A stretch of 64,000 nucleotides of DNA from Fodinibius sediminis. Its GTDB lineage: Bacteria > Bacteroidota > Rhodothermia > Balneolales > Balneolaceae. This document shows positions 26,162 to 34,816 of this stretch, one piece after another (the stretch's first letter is position 1; each line of letters begins with the position of its first letter). The DNA is taken from positions 124,001-188,000 of the forward strand of contig NZ_FXTH01000004.1 of the NCBI RefSeq assembly GCF_900182555.1. Reading direction: 5' to 3'. A program made the translations under genes and the position numbers. The notes under the pieces were generated by a model. It saw only the letters and a program-made list of their open reading frames with translations. It made no database searches and was not told where the DNA came from.

Positions 26162-26362
26162 ATGAGCAACAAGTTAAAAACGCTATCTTCTCTTCAGCTG
26201 GAAACACTAATTTCTGATGCCGTGAGTGACTATATCGGGGAAGACTGCAGCTGCCAAATCAGCAACCTTGATACCCCCAACATCGATTCAGAAGCGGATA
26301 TCGCCATTGAAGATAAACGCACGCTGCATTTTGAAATTGAACTTTCCTACGAAGATAGCTGA
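26162..26362 (+). CDS. Small acidic protein of unknown function
   Basis: A 66-residue protein beginning MSNKLKTLSSLQLETLISDAV. The second half is acidic and alternates hydrophobic and polar residues (ADIAIEDKRTLHFEIELSYED), which suggests a beta-sheet. A CSC motif lies near residue 29. It ends six bases before the convergent PH-domain gene. No family was recognised, but codon use and the clean start support a real gene. Confidence 0.55.
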   Translation: MSNKLKTLSSLQLETLISDAVSDYIGEDCSCQISNLDTPNIDSEADIAIEDKRTLHFEIELSYEDS

Positions 26363-26368
26363 GGGGGA

Positions 26369-27862
26369 TTAATCCTCCGGCACAGGCATCGCAGCTGCAC
26401 CGTCTTTGCCGTTTTCCAACTCTTCGTCGGATGAAGGACCCGACGGCTCCTGCCTCATCCACTCCCAGTAGATTGCGGCATCCGCACGGTCCAGATCCCG
26501 TACCGCGAAGGAACGTCCCTGGTTGCCGCTGGCTACATACACAGTAAAATCCTTCAGCTCCAGTCGCGACTGAAAAGGGTTTTCTTTTAACTCGGCGGCC
26601 TGCGTGCGGTATTTCTTGATAATGGCTGTCGTTTTGCTCAGGAGCCGTGCACTCAGTATCACCGTATGATCCTCGCTGCGGATACCTGCATCCCGGTACT
26701 GCTGGTAGCCCAGCAGTAAAGCCGGAATCAACAGCCCCCATGCATAGATCCCGTAGGGCAGTATGGACCACAGAATCAAGATGACCGGCAGCGTCCACCA
26801 GGTCATCCGCAGCAAATAGCGACGCAGGGCACGGGACGGCGGTTGTCTGTTTTCCCCTTCTATCGCCACGTTATATTCGGGCAGCACATCCTTCAAAAAG
26901 GTATACAGGGCGTTTCGCTTTATCAGGGGAAACAGGGTTGTCGAATTTCCCTTGTCCTCGCCGTAGCCGGCACTTTCTATCACCAGCGAGGCATAGCCGA
27001 AGGGCTGTCGCATCAGTTCCTCTTTTACCTGTACCGCCTGTATCCGGTTGAAAGGAATGGTAAGCTGGGTGCGCTCCAGCAATCCCCGGGAGATAAGCAG
27101 TTCCTTTTCCCGGATCTCCACTTCAAAATCGTAATAGGCAATAAGGGTGGACAAAAAAGACAGTCCCCATGAAACGGCCAGTATCGTGATAATGGACAAT
27201 ACGACAAGGGTTGCCGAGGTAGACCGCGGGATGTTGTTTTCAATAAACCGGTATAACTGCTCATCCGATACCAGCTGGTCGATCTGGGAAAACGCCGCCC
27301 CGACCACCGACAGTGCCACCCCCATGCGTCCCGATGTCGTTGCGGCAATCAACAGTTCCCGCTGGCCGAGCGAATAGATTTCACGGGGTTGATCCGCATG
27401 CTCATCCGCTCCCGCCTCCCGCGATTCATCCCCCGCCCGACGCAGCATATCCTTCAGCCGATCGGCCTCTTCGCGGGTCAGTGCACTTATCTTGGCCGCT
27501 TTTGAGGAACTTCCCGCCGTTTTTATTTCGACGGCTACCAGCCCGAACAATCGCTGCACAACTCCCGCACTGATATCAATGACCTGGATACGATCGGAGG
27601 TCAGATACAGTTTTTTCCGAATCAGCACCCCCTGTTCTATTCGCAGCTCTCCCTCGGATACCTGGTACGTAAACCGGTACCAGGAGATGCCCCCCCATAT
27701 AAAGAGGAATACAATTAATCCTACAATCCAGTACAACAAAAAGACATCTTCATCTCCACCCCCGAGGAAGAGGAGAATCAGGATGGTGATCAAGTTGCCC
27801 CGTATGACATCCAGCGCCTTTGTGATGGCCGCCACCGGGTGTTGACGTTGCGGTTCAGACAT
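26369..27862 (-). CDS. Bacterial PH-domain membrane protein (YdbT-like)
   Basis: A 497-residue inner-membrane protein with paired hydrophobic hairpins (about 35-60, 175-240 and 355-390), each followed by a bacterial PH (bPH_2, DUF304) domain. The motif YQVSEGELRIEQGVLIRKKLYLTSDRIQVIDI is the start of the first PH domain, and REKELLISRGLLERTQLTIPFNRIQAVQV that of the second. A third, partial one lies near 400. The arrangement matches B. subtilis YdbT. The start overlaps the end of the upstream PH gene by eight bases, so the two are translationally coupled. The function in the family is poorly known; links to stress and secretion have been proposed. Confidence 0.84.
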   Translation of the reverse strand: MSEPQRQHPVAAITKALDVIRGNLITILILLFLGGGDEDVFLLYWIVGLIVFLFIWGGISWYRFTYQVSEGELRIEQGVLIRKKLYLTSDRIQVIDISAGVVQRLFGLVAVEIKTAGSSSKAAKISALTREEADRLKDMLRRAGDESREAGADEHADQPREIYSLGQRELLIAATTSGRMGVALSVVGAAFSQIDQLVSDEQLYRFIENNIPRSTSATLVVLSIITILAVSWGLSFLSTLIAYYDFEVEIREKELLISRGLLERTQLTIPFNRIQAVQVKEELMRQPFGYASLVIESAGYGEDKGNSTTLFPLIKRNALYTFLKDVLPEYNVAIEGENRQPPSRALRRYLLRMTWWTLPVILILWSILPYGIYAWGLLIPALLLGYQQYRDAGIRSEDHTVILSARLLSKTTAIIKKYRTQAAELKENPFQSRLELKDFTVYVASGNQGRSFAVRDLDRADAAIYWEWMRQEPSGPSSDEELENGKDGAAAMPVPED

Positions 27863-28340
27863 CTTCTTTAGCTAACCGGGCAAATTTAGAGATTCTATCA
27901 CGGACGGCATCGGCTGTTTCTTCTTCAAGAGCCGGTATGCGATGGGTGGTGGCTGCTGTTGAGATCGTAACATCCGCCAGTCCGTATGAGCGCAGAATAG
28001 GCCCCTGCCTTGTATCTACGTGCTGCACGCGTTTGACCGGGACCAGGGTTCGCGTAACGATCAGGATCCCGCTTTGCAAATCAATTTCGTGCTCGTCAAT
28101 CTGATACGACCAGCGCCGCCAGCGAATCTCAGGTACAAAAAGCACAACCAATCCGGATATGATAACCAGCGAGATGGTGAGTGCCAGAATCACCCAGACC
28201 GACAAGGTGCCGGCCCCAAAATAGTGGTACATCCACAGAAAAAGGGGGATTGACAGTAGAAAAAGCATGAAAAGCAGCGTTGAAATACGCCACGCCTTTA
28301 CCGCTGATGCTGAAAGCTTGTTCTTCGGAGATGTGCGCAT
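27855..28340 (-). CDS. Bacterial PH-domain membrane protein (YdbS-like)
   Basis: A 161-residue protein with two membrane segments (about 16-36 and 45-67) and one bPH_2 domain. The domain's core is WSYQIDEHEIDLQSGILIVTRTLVPVKRVQHVDTRQGPILRSYGLADVTISTAAT, here covering residues about 79-135. It is the YdbS partner of the next gene, which it overlaps. The pair order (short, then long) is the same as in Firmicutes. Confidence 0.84.
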   Translation of the reverse strand: MRTSPKNKLSASAVKAWRISTLLFMLFLLSIPLFLWMYHYFGAGTLSVWVILALTISLVIISGLVVLFVPEIRWRRWSYQIDEHEIDLQSGILIVTRTLVPVKRVQHVDTRQGPILRSYGLADVTISTAATTHRIPALEEETADAVRDRISKFARLAKEDV

Positions 28341-28383
28341 GAAGAATATATTAGAGTAATCGTTATCGCACTAAACCTATAAA

Positions 28384-28413
28384 TAAAAAAAGCCACTTTG
28401 CAGTGGCTTTTAA
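28384..28413. terminator. Bidirectional Rho-independent terminator
   Basis: AAAGCCACT TTGC AGTGGCTTT, flanked by an A-run on one side and TTTT on the other. It would end the minus-strand H1-like gene, whose stop is at 28431, and could work on both strands. Confidence 0.85.
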
Positions 28414-28430
28414 AAGAAATCAACAGGCGA

Positions 28431-28607
28431 TTAACCGTTATTCTTAATGTCCTGGATTTCAAGGCGTACTTCCTGCGACAGTTTTCGAAGCTGCTGCAAT
28501 CCTTTACGAGCACGGGTACCGGCGGCTTTATTCCCTTTTTCGTAAAATTTCGTCATATCTTCTTCTACTCCGTTTACAATGCTCTTTAGTTCGTCAAATC
28601 GACTCAT
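28431..28607 (-). CDS. Histone H1-like small basic protein
   Basis: A 58-residue gene on the minus strand. The product starts MSRFDELKSIVNGVEEDM and continues TKFYEKGNKAAGTRARKGL, then QQLRKLSQEVRLEIQDIKNNG. The GNKAAGTRARKGLQ core and the lysine/arginine-rich amphipathic helix match small histone-H1-like (Hc1-type) proteins of Bacteroidota that coat or compact DNA. It has its own terminator. A long upstream leader (to the MFS gene end at 28714) leaves room for a promoter. The length is typical for this bacterial subfamily. Binding to DNA is inferred from the family, not visible directly. Confidence 0.8.
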   Translation of the reverse strand: MSRFDELKSIVNGVEEDMTKFYEKGNKAAGTRARKGLQQLRKLSQEVRLEIQDIKNNG

Positions 28608-28713
28608 GATATTTGTGTTGAGTTAATATTAAGTGAGAATCATTTCTCCTGGATGATTTCATCCGGTTAAAACCCTCAAAGGTACCACTTTATCTGTTAA
28701 AAGGGAGACTTTT

Positions 28714-30012
28714 TTATGAATCGGCCGAAAAAGACTGTTCTCGTACTTCTTTGGCATCCGGCAGCTGGTACAAGAGGATAAACCCCAGGACAAACAGGAC
28801 AACGATGACGCTCATCCCTATTCGCTGACTGTCGGTATAAAAGGTCAGCCATCCGACCAGCAGCGGCCCCATGAAGGCAGTCACTTTTCCGGAAAGAGCC
28901 ATGAGCCCGAACATCTGGTTTTGCAAATCAGGGGGAGCCACATGTGCCATGTAGGTTCGGCTGGCTGCCTGCACCGGCCCTACAAAAATACCCAGGAGCA
29001 GTCCAAAGAGCCAGAAAAGCAATTCCATGTACACAAGCAGAACCGCGGATGTACATATCACAAGTCCGACCAGCGACACCAGCATCGTCAGGCGGCTCCC
29101 CAGCTTATCATCCAGCCAGGCAAAGGCTGCCGCTCCCAGGCCCGCGGTCAGGTTAAGGCCGATGCCGAATAGCAATACATCGCGCTCCCCAAAATCAAAA
29201 GCACCGGCGGCATAAATACCTCCAAAGGCAAAAACCGTAGCCAGGGCATCAATGAAAATCATGCGGGCGACGAGAAATCGTACAATAAAGCGGTATTTCC
29301 GTACCTCCTGCACCGACGTCTTTAACTGTTTCCACCCCGATTTTACGGCCTCTCCCAGGCCGGTGCCGGTCTGTGGACGATCCGGGGTAACCCCGAAAAG
29401 CGGAACTGAAAAGAGCGTATACCAGGCAGCAACGAGCACAAAAGTTGCGCGGATATGCTCCGCCGCTTCTTTATCAAGCCCGAAAGGCGGGGTTTCCACA
29501 TCCACAAAAACAAGCAGGGCGATCACCAGGCACGCCAGCCCCCCGGCATAGCCCAGTCCCCACGACCACCCTGACCATCGCCCCATGCGCTCATCGGAGG
29601 CAAGATCGGGCAGCATCGCATTATAGAAAATAATTGCAAATTCCGATCCTATGGTCCCCAGGAAAACCAGCATCAGTGCCATCAGTACAAACTGCTGTGA
29701 GGGCTCGATGAACCACAATCCGGCCGTCGCCGTCACCGACAGCAAGGTAAACCATCCGATCCAGGGCTTCCGACGCCCCATCTGATCAGCCACGGCACCA
29801 ACAAACGGGGCACAGACGGCTACCACCAGGCCGGCAGCCCCGATGGTATTGCCCCACTGTGTACTCCCCAGGGTATCATTCTCCGCAACGGACTGCATGA
29901 AATAAGTAGCAAAAACAAATGTCTGGATAACGGCAAAAAATGCACTGTTGGCCCAGTCGTAAAGCGCCCAGGAAACGAGGGCCGCTGCCGACGTCTTTTC
30001 TTTATTATTCAT
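28714..30012 (-). CDS. MFS transporter, UMF1 / Atg22-like family
   Basis: A 432-residue carrier with about 12 membrane segments. The N-terminal SWALYDWANSAFFAVIQTFVFATYF is the mark of the vacuole-effluxer (UMF1/Atg22) MFS family found in many bacteria. The loop motif DQMGRRKPW after TM2-3 is the MFS loop signature. The ATG at 30012 is preferred to an upstream TTG that would add three residues. The substrate is unknown; amino acid efflux is known only for the yeast relative. Confidence 0.82.
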   Translation of the reverse strand: MNNKEKTSAAALVSWALYDWANSAFFAVIQTFVFATYFMQSVAENDTLGSTQWGNTIGAAGLVVAVCAPFVGAVADQMGRRKPWIGWFTLLSVTATAGLWFIEPSQQFVLMALMLVFLGTIGSEFAIIFYNAMLPDLASDERMGRWSGWSWGLGYAGGLACLVIALLVFVDVETPPFGLDKEAAEHIRATFVLVAAWYTLFSVPLFGVTPDRPQTGTGLGEAVKSGWKQLKTSVQEVRKYRFIVRFLVARMIFIDALATVFAFGGIYAAGAFDFGERDVLLFGIGLNLTAGLGAAAFAWLDDKLGSRLTMLVSLVGLVICTSAVLLVYMELLFWLFGLLLGIFVGPVQAASRTYMAHVAPPDLQNQMFGLMALSGKVTAFMGPLLVGWLTFYTDSQRIGMSVIVVLFVLGFILLYQLPDAKEVREQSFSADS

Positions 30013-30124
30013 TGAGATCAATCAATTACATATAACATCACCCATTATGAATGGAATACTTGGGAAAAGCAATATGTTGTTATAAACTAACGAAAGTGCA
30101 AACCGAGAAAGAATCAGCTGTATT

Positions 30125-30697
30125 ATGAAGAAAGGGCACCGGAATCTCATTTACGTATACGATGCCGATCGCCGAAAAATCATCATGATTGACGGGGAAA
30201 CCGGGGAGCGAGTGCACGAAGAGGATGACAAGGTCACAGCATTGCTGAAGTATCTGCATAAACAGGGCAAAACACGGCTGCTCCGAAAATTTGCGGTATG
30301 GTGTGCACGTCAGATCAATACCGATCTGAAACCCATCCAGAAAAAGATTCTCGACCTGGCTGAGAAAGCCATATATACCGATGTACGTACGGAGGAGCTT
30401 GCAGAACTCTACCACGAAACAGAAGGTACGGCTGTTGCCGCAGACACGGTGGGCCTGCGCCGGGGGGCAAAAAGCGCGCCCGCTTACCTGGCAGCACGAG
30501 AATGCATCAACCCCGATGCCCTGGAAGGGGCCATCCAAACAGCTCGCTTTCACCGGCTCTGGAATGAAATGCAGGAACAAGAGGAAGGATGGTCCGACAA
30601 GGCTCTGAAAGAAATTAAAGCATCTTCGAACAAAGACGCACTTCGGGAGGGGACCGAACGTCAAACGGATCAGCTGCTGGACCTGATGAATGAATAG
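30125..30697 (+). CDS. Conserved-looking hypothetical protein, cytoplasmic
   Basis: A 190-residue soluble, highly charged protein without a signal peptide or membrane segments. The first 30 residues form beta hairpins (LIYVYDADRRKIIMIDGETGERV); the rest looks helical (KYLHKQGKTRLLRKFAVWCARQ, LAEKAIYTDVRTEELAELY). The C-terminal tail is acidic-basic and probably flexible. I do not recognise the family. It stands alone between a divergent carrier and an oxidoreductase. Confidence 0.6.
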   Translation: MKKGHRNLIYVYDADRRKIIMIDGETGERVHEEDDKVTALLKYLHKQGKTRLLRKFAVWCARQINTDLKPIQKKILDLAEKAIYTDVRTEELAELYHETEGTAVAADTVGLRRGAKSAPAYLAARECINPDALEGAIQTARFHRLWNEMQEQEEGWSDKALKEIKASSNKDALREGTERQTDQLLDLMNE

Positions 30698-30807
30698 CCG
30701 CTTTCTTGTGTACCGACCTTCTTTTTTCCCTTTTAGATTTTATCTTTGTTTCATCTTACTTCTTTACAGGAATTGCTGCTAACATTACAAACTTAAAAAA
30801 GGATTAT

Positions 30808-32052
30808 ATGGAATCACTTCGCTTAGGATTTATTGGATCAGGCTTTATTGCTCAATTTATGGCAACGGCAATGAAACAGGTTCGTCATCTTGAACTCACG
30901 GCGGTCTTCCGGCGGGGCGGATCTGAAGAGCTGGCCGCATTTGCCCATGACAACAAGCTCGGTGAATGCAATATCTACGATACCATAGAAGAGGTATGCC
31001 AGCATTGTGATGCCGTTGCGGTACTGGCCCCAAACCATGTACGGGTAAAACTGGTGGAGGAAATTGTGGATGCCGTACAAAAGGGCGTTGAACTGAAAGG
31101 CATCATCTGCGAAAAACCGCTGGGACGAACGATTGCGGAAGCACGGCGTTTGGTCAAGCTGGCAGACTCGGTTGAACTGCCGACGGCCTATTTTGAAAAT
31201 CAGCTTCACATGAATGCTATTAACAACGCCCTGGATCAGCTGCGTCCCCAGCAGCGGGAAATGGGCAATTTTACGCTCGCCCGAAGCACCGAAGAACATG
31301 CCGGCCCACACAACAGCTGGTTTTGGGATCCCCGAAAACAGGGCGGCGGTGTACTCTCCGATATGGGATGTCACAGCATTGCAGCCTCACGTCATATCCT
31401 GACGCCCGGGGGAAAAGCTCCTGATTTCCTGCAGCCCGTCGCTGTACAGGCTGACACCAGCTTGCTCAAGTGGGGCCAGCCGAAGTATCGTGATCAGCTA
31501 AAGGAACGCTTCGGAGTAGACTATGGAGAAACACCCGCTGAAGATTTTTGTACAGGAATGATAACCTTCCAGAACCCGGAATCAGGACAGATGGTAAAAG
31601 CACAATTCACGGACTCCTGGATGTACGACAAGCAGGGGCTGCGCTTGTCCATGGATGCACTCGGTCCCGGCTATGCCATGGAAGTGAATACGCTTATTTC
31701 ACCGCTGGAAATTTTTATCAGTGACGAAGCAGCCGCCTCGGTGGCGGATGCAGAAACCGCCCTTGAGAAATCAACCTCCTCGCGCGGACTGCTTCCCGTT
31801 CAGCCCAATGAGGCGGACCTGTATGGCTATGTGGGTGAACTCAGGGATATGACCGATGCCTTCCTGGACGGACATGACGCCAAACTGAACTGGCGGTACG
31901 GGCTGGAAATCACGCGCCTCTGCCAGGCGGCTTATATGTCGGCCGAAAAACAGCAGACCCTCGACCTCACCGATCCCGAAACAAATGAGGAACTTGACCG
32001 CTACCAGTCCTTGATTTCGCAGGGCGAAGGGGCTCAGGTACTTTACCATTAA
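30808..32052 (+). CDS. Gfo/Idh/MocA family oxidoreductase
   Basis: A 414-residue NAD(P)-dependent dehydrogenase. The Rossmann motif GFIGSGFIAQ is at residues 7-16, and the family signature CEKPLGRTIAEARRL lies near 101. The second half is the alpha/beta substrate domain, with GGGVLSDMGCHSIAASRHIL (D and H are catalytic candidates). The start at 30808 follows AAAAAGGATT, a ribosome-binding site, and puts the Rossmann strand at the N-terminus. The sugar or inositol-like substrate cannot be named. A kelch protein gene follows 19 bases later, so an operon is likely. Confidence 0.87.
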   Translation: MESLRLGFIGSGFIAQFMATAMKQVRHLELTAVFRRGGSEELAAFAHDNKLGECNIYDTIEEVCQHCDAVAVLAPNHVRVKLVEEIVDAVQKGVELKGIICEKPLGRTIAEARRLVKLADSVELPTAYFENQLHMNAINNALDQLRPQQREMGNFTLARSTEEHAGPHNSWFWDPRKQGGGVLSDMGCHSIAASRHILTPGGKAPDFLQPVAVQADTSLLKWGQPKYRDQLKERFGVDYGETPAEDFCTGMITFQNPESGQMVKAQFTDSWMYDKQGLRLSMDALGPGYAMEVNTLISPLEIFISDEAAASVADAETALEKSTSSRGLLPVQPNEADLYGYVGELRDMTDAFLDGHDAKLNWRYGLEITRLCQAAYMSAEKQQTLDLTDPETNEELDRYQSLISQGEGAQVLYH

Positions 32053-32071
32053 CCATAAATAACCCGATTTT

Positions 32072-33091
32072 ATGAAACGGCATACCCGACAAATAATATT
32101 TTTTGCAACGGCTCTCCTTCTGTGTCTGTCGGCCCGCAGCCTGGTCGCACAACAAGCAGGCCCCGGCTGGCAGATGATCGATCTGGAGGTCCCTCCCTCC
32201 GAGCGGCATGAGAATGCAGCTGCGATCGTAGACGGGAAACTCTACCTGCTGGGTGGTCGCGGTGAACGACCGGTGGAGGTCTATGACCCCGACACCCGCC
32301 AGTGGTCGGAAAAGGCCACCCCTCCCCTGTCGATGCACCATTTCCAGGCTGTAAGCTACGACGGGAAAATTTATGTCATCGGTGCCTTCAATGGCAACTA
32401 CCCTTATGAAGATCCCATCAATCACGTATGGATTTATGATACCCAAAAGGACCAATGGACCCGGGGACCCGAAATCCCAGAAGACCGGCGGCGGGGGGCG
32501 GCAGGAGCAGTAGCTTACAAAGGAAAGATCTATGTCGTAGGCGGCATCCAAAACGGGCACGCCACCGGGCATGTGCGCTGGATGGATGCCTTTGATCCCC
32601 GCACCGGCGAATGGTCGCAGCTGGCTGATGCACCCCGTAACCGAGATCACTTCCAGGCAGCAATTGTGGACGGGAAGCTGTATGCTGCAGGCGGACGAAG
32701 AAGTTCACAGGCAACGAATCAGAACTTTGAACTTACCATCCCTGAGGTTGATGTCTATGATTTCTCAACGAATCGGTGGCAACCGCTTCCACCCTCCGGC
32801 GACCTGCCCACCGAACGCGCCGGGAGTTCTTCAATCCCGGTGGGCAATTATGTGCTTGTGCTGGGGGGAGAAAGTGCCGCCCAGACAGATGCTCACGCCG
32901 AAGTAGAGGCCCTCAACACCCAGACCGGCCAGTGGCACACGCTGCCTCCCCTGAATCAGGGGCGGCATGGCACGCAGGCAGTCATACTGGATAACGAGAT
33001 ACATGTTGCCGCCGGATCCAGGGTGCGGGGAGCCGAAGAGATACAGTCGCAGGAAAGATGGACCATTCCAGACTCGCTGCAGAGCAACTAG
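32072..33091 (+). CDS. Exported kelch-repeat protein
   Basis: A 339-residue exported beta-propeller. The signal peptide is TALLLCLSARSLVAQ (about 1-26). Repeats carry the kelch core: GKLYLLGGRGERPVEVYDPDTRQW, GKIYVIGAFNG, GKIYVVGGIQNGHATGHVRWMDAFDPRTGEW and GKLYAAGGRRSS. GG followed by Y and W at the usual spacing is seen in about six blades. Bacterial relatives include sialic-acid mutarotase NanM, but the active-site residues were not checked. With the oxidoreductase just upstream, a role in sugar-derivative metabolism is possible. Confidence 0.84.
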   Translation: MKRHTRQIIFFATALLLCLSARSLVAQQAGPGWQMIDLEVPPSERHENAAAIVDGKLYLLGGRGERPVEVYDPDTRQWSEKATPPLSMHHFQAVSYDGKIYVIGAFNGNYPYEDPINHVWIYDTQKDQWTRGPEIPEDRRRGAAGAVAYKGKIYVVGGIQNGHATGHVRWMDAFDPRTGEWSQLADAPRNRDHFQAAIVDGKLYAAGGRRSSQATNQNFELTIPEVDVYDFSTNRWQPLPPSGDLPTERAGSSSIPVGNYVLVLGGESAAQTDAHAEVEALNTQTGQWHTLPPLNQGRHGTQAVILDNEIHVAAGSRVRGAEEIQSQERWTIPDSLQSN

Positions 33092-33143
33092 GACCAGCAA
33101 CGGGCAGCCTGAACCGCTAATACGGGACAGAGCCCTCTCAGGG

Positions 33144-33581
33144 TTACAGCAGGTAGCGCAGTATGGCCTCCCAGTCCGGGAATTCGGCTGATCCGAACTG
33201 AAGGTGTTTCCCGGGAAACTGCCCGGCCCCGTTGGCCTTCCGGTCATCAATAAGATAGTCCCCCTGGTTTAGATTCTTGTGATGACTCAGGATCAGCCGC
33301 TTGTGGCCGACTTCGGGAAGATGATCCTTGACCCACAAAAGCTTGTCGGTCCATGCCGATGGATTATTCCAGGGACTGGTGGACAGGATATAGGTATCGT
33401 ACCGGCCGCTCAGCCTATGAAAACCGTCGATAGCCCCGTCAACGGGCGGCAGATCTCTGAAAAAATTCGGGATCTCGTCAAACTTCCCCTGGTATTCGCG
33501 CCTGGTGTCGTCCGAAAGCTGGTCGATACCCCAGGGGAAATCCACCAGTACATTATCCATATCTACATAAATAATATCCAT
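33144..33581 (-). CDS. HAD-superfamily 5'(3')-deoxyribonucleotidase-like protein
   Basis: A 145-residue HAD phosphatase of the NT5C type. Motif I is DMDNVLVDF (nucleophile D7, acid D9), motif II is the STSPWNNPSAWTDKLLWV stretch typical of this family, and motif III/IV is LIDDRKANG. It should remove phosphate from pyrimidine (deoxy)nucleotides in the cytoplasm. The length is a little short for mammalian enzymes but normal for bacterial ones. It is followed on the same strand, with a small gap, by nothing closely linked; the MDR gene at 33607 lies upstream and may be co-transcribed. Confidence 0.8.
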   Translation of the reverse strand: MDIIYVDMDNVLVDFPWGIDQLSDDTRREYQGKFDEIPNFFRDLPPVDGAIDGFHRLSGRYDTYILSTSPWNNPSAWTDKLLWVKDHLPEVGHKRLILSHHKNLNQGDYLIDDRKANGAGQFPGKHLQFGSAEFPDWEAILRYLL

Positions 33582-33606
33582 ATTCCTGCTCCTTGAGGGT
33601 CCCGTA

Positions 33607-34635
33607 CTATGACGGTACCAAAATTACCTTTCCTATGTTTTTCCTTTCTTCAATATAACGATGGGCTTCGGCTGCTTCCTCAAATGTAAAAACAGCATCT
33701 ACATGAGGGGTTATCCACCCTTCATCCACGCCTTCCAGTATGTTCTTCATCCACAATCGGCCTTTTTCCTTCTCATCCCACAGGTGTCCGATATTCACCC
33801 CGAACACCCCTTTATTTTTATTAAGCAACGGAAGCGGATGATAAAACGGCATCTGAAGCACCGTCTTGAGCATATTCCATGCTCCTTTGAAGAGGCCGCT
33901 CCCGTTGCTGGCCGTTGATATGCCAAACATCCCGAGCCTGCCGGTCGACCGCAGGGCCTGGTAGCTGCGTTTCCATTCCCTGCCGCCGAGGGGATCCGTA
34001 ATGAGCTCTACCCCCCGGCCCTCTGTCAAATGCATCACTTCCTCGTACCAGTCGTTGTTGCGGTAATCAATCACATGATCCAGGCCCCGGTCTTCCAGGA
34101 AAGCATGTTTTCGCCGGCTCGCAGTCCCAAACGTCGTGGCCCCTATATGCCGGGCTATGTCCAGGGCGGCCAAACCAACGCCGCCCCCCACATTGTGAAT
34201 TAATACTGATTCGTTGGCTTGCAGCGACCCCATCACAGCCAGCAAAACATAAGCCGTCAGGTAATTGACCGGGAGCGCCGCCGCCTCTTCAAATGAAAGC
34301 CGGGCAGGTTTAGCGAAAAGCTGTGAGGGCGTGACCACAACCTGCTCTGCTTGTCCCCCGAACCTTGTCATTGCAATCACGTCACGGCCCAGCAGGCTCC
34401 GGTCCTTCACCGCATCCCCCAGCGCACTAACCGTGCCAGCGACTTCATACCCCATCACACAGGGTTTTGAAGGGCCGTCGGGGTATTGTCCCTTGCGGGC
34501 AAGGATATCGGCGAAATTCAATCCTGCAGCTTTTACATCAATAACCAGCTCACCAGGTCCCGCCGCCGGATCCGCTGCTTCCTGCACGCTAAGCACTTCG
34601 TAGCCGCCGCTTTTTGTGGTAACAACCTGTCTCAT
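33607..34635 (-). CDS. Zinc-independent MDR oxidoreductase (quinone reductase / VAT-1 like)
   Basis: A 342-residue medium-chain dehydrogenase/reductase. The N-terminal GroES-like fold holds GLNFADILARKGQYPDGP and the cofactor domain has NVGGGVGLAALDIARHIGA. The cysteine ligands of zinc alcohol dehydrogenases are missing, which places it with quinone oxidoreductases and VAT-1-like proteins using NADPH. The ATG at 34635 (MRQVVTT) is preferred; one at 34653 would add six residues. The substrate is probably a quinone or enone. Confidence 0.85.
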   Translation of the reverse strand: MRQVVTTKSGGYEVLSVQEAADPAAGPGELVIDVKAAGLNFADILARKGQYPDGPSKPCVMGYEVAGTVSALGDAVKDRSLLGRDVIAMTRFGGQAEQVVVTPSQLFAKPARLSFEEAAALPVNYLTAYVLLAVMGSLQANESVLIHNVGGGVGLAALDIARHIGATTFGTASRRKHAFLEDRGLDHVIDYRNNDWYEEVMHLTEGRGVELITDPLGGREWKRSYQALRSTGRLGMFGISTASNGSGLFKGAWNMLKTVLQMPFYHPLPLLNKNKGVFGVNIGHLWDEKEKGRLWMKNILEGVDEGWITPHVDAVFTFEEAAEAHRYIEERKNIGKVILVPS

Positions 34636-34816
34636 ATTCAACCATTCATTCACATTTTGCCTAATAAAACCGTGAACCGAAGAAAAACATTCACATTTAT
34701 AATCTTTATGAAACCCATAGAATATAAATAAATAATGCCATCAGGAATCGACCATTCAGTTTTGTATCTTTGTCCGGCCCTGCAGACCCATAATATGGAC
34801 GATCATTAAATTTTCA

